Part shown: positions 5,251 through 5,414 of the stretch, piece by piece | Layout of the letters: every line of letters begins with the position of its first letter | How positions within the stretch are numbered: the stretch's first letter is position 1 | Origin: Propionibacterium sp. | GTDB lineage: Bacteria; Actinomycetota; Actinomycetes; Actinomycetales; Actinomycetaceae | Direction of reading: 5' to 3' | Length of the DNA stretch: 5,414 nucleotides | Assembly: GCA_030460725.1 (NCBI GenBank) | Contig: JAKECL010000166.1 | Span: 1-5,414, forward strand | Program-made: the position numbers and the translations under genes | Notes under the pieces: model-generated | Told to the model about the DNA's origin: nothing | Databases searched by the model: none | The model's input: the letters and a program-made list of their open reading frames with translations, nothing else

Positions 5251-5350
5251 GTGACATGTGGGGACAAAAGCTGGTCGGACTCGGCCACGGCGGGGGAGAC
5301 TTGCGTGGGTCTTCGCAGATGAGGTCACTGCACCACCGGTGGGCGGAGAC

Positions 5351-5414
5351 TCAGGGCAGGACGGCGACGTCCCAGCTGACCTGGCTCGGGGTGGACCTGG
5401 GGATGAGGACGACA
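5351..5414 (-). CDS. Possible C-terminal end of an unidentified protein (5' part outside window)
   Basis: Reading the minus strand from the right edge, codons from 5413 to 5351 are open and end at TGA (5351-5353), encoding VVLIPRSTPSQVSWDVAVLP. The alternating hydrophobic pattern, the Trp and the G/C-rich third positions look like the natural end of a protein, and the strand agrees with the two genes that follow it. Twenty codons are too few to assign a family or to exclude a chance open frame. If real, the gap to the next gene is 216 nt and contains that gene's candidate promoter, so the two need not be one operon. Confidence 0.4.
   Translation of the reverse strand, partial: VVLIPRSTPSQVSWDVAVLP

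Noticed and set aside
5135..5257. Longer form of the membrane protein starting at ATG 5257 or ATG 5161
   Set aside because: ATG 5257 lies upstream of the predicted transcript start, neither ATG has a good ribosome binding site, and the extra residues are polar and would precede the membrane helix without a family reason.
5333..5342. CCACCGGTGG perfect palindrome
   Set aside because: It is a 10-bp palindrome with no loop; such short G/C palindromes are expected by chance and nothing links it to a terminator or known operator.

Overview
The window is high-GC DNA with a strong actinobacterial character: frequent G/C third positions, GTG/TTG alternative starts, an ISL3-type transposase end of the kind common in Actinomycetota, and a secreted LGFP-repeat protein, a cell-envelope family typical of this phylum. 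A member of the Actinomycetales or Micrococcales (Actinomyces-like) is my best guess. This rests on protein style only and cannot be fixed to a genus.

Left end (1-1132): the window opens inside an ISL3-family insertion sequence. The last 42 codons of the transposase are visible, and the element ends at about position 137 with a typical ISL3 tip. Immediately after the tip, without a start codon of its own, lies the C-terminal 108 codons of a PiT-family inorganic phosphate transporter. I read this as a gene cut by the insertion. Its neighbour, 36 nt downstream, is an apparently intact DUF47/PhoU-like gene (500-1132), the usual partner of PiT transporters.

Middle (1277-3095): a cytosolic glycerophosphodiester phosphodiesterase gene (+) and a LacI-family repressor gene (-) converge, and their 3' ends overlap by 29 nt. 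The repressor has no sugar transporter or glycosidase beside it in this window. The 333-nt stretch upstream of the repressor (3096-3428) holds no convincing gene but has two notable inverted repeats.

Right end (3429-5414, all on the minus strand): a two-gene envelope operon. A single-pass membrane protein with a long Ser/Gln-rich linker and a C-terminal beta-rich domain (start 5134) is followed, with a 4-nt ATGA overlap, by a secreted protein that has a putative lysozyme-like domain with eight cysteines and two C-terminal LGFP repeats (4565-3429). A plausible sigma70-type promoter sits about 90-115 nt upstream of the first gene. At the extreme right edge, the last 20 codons of another minus-strand gene may enter the window.

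Nothing here is clearly a wholly new system. The most interesting points are the IS-broken phosphate transporter with its surviving DUF47 partner, the coupled membrane-anchor/LGFP pair, and the long compound inverted repeat between the LGFP gene and the repressor gene.
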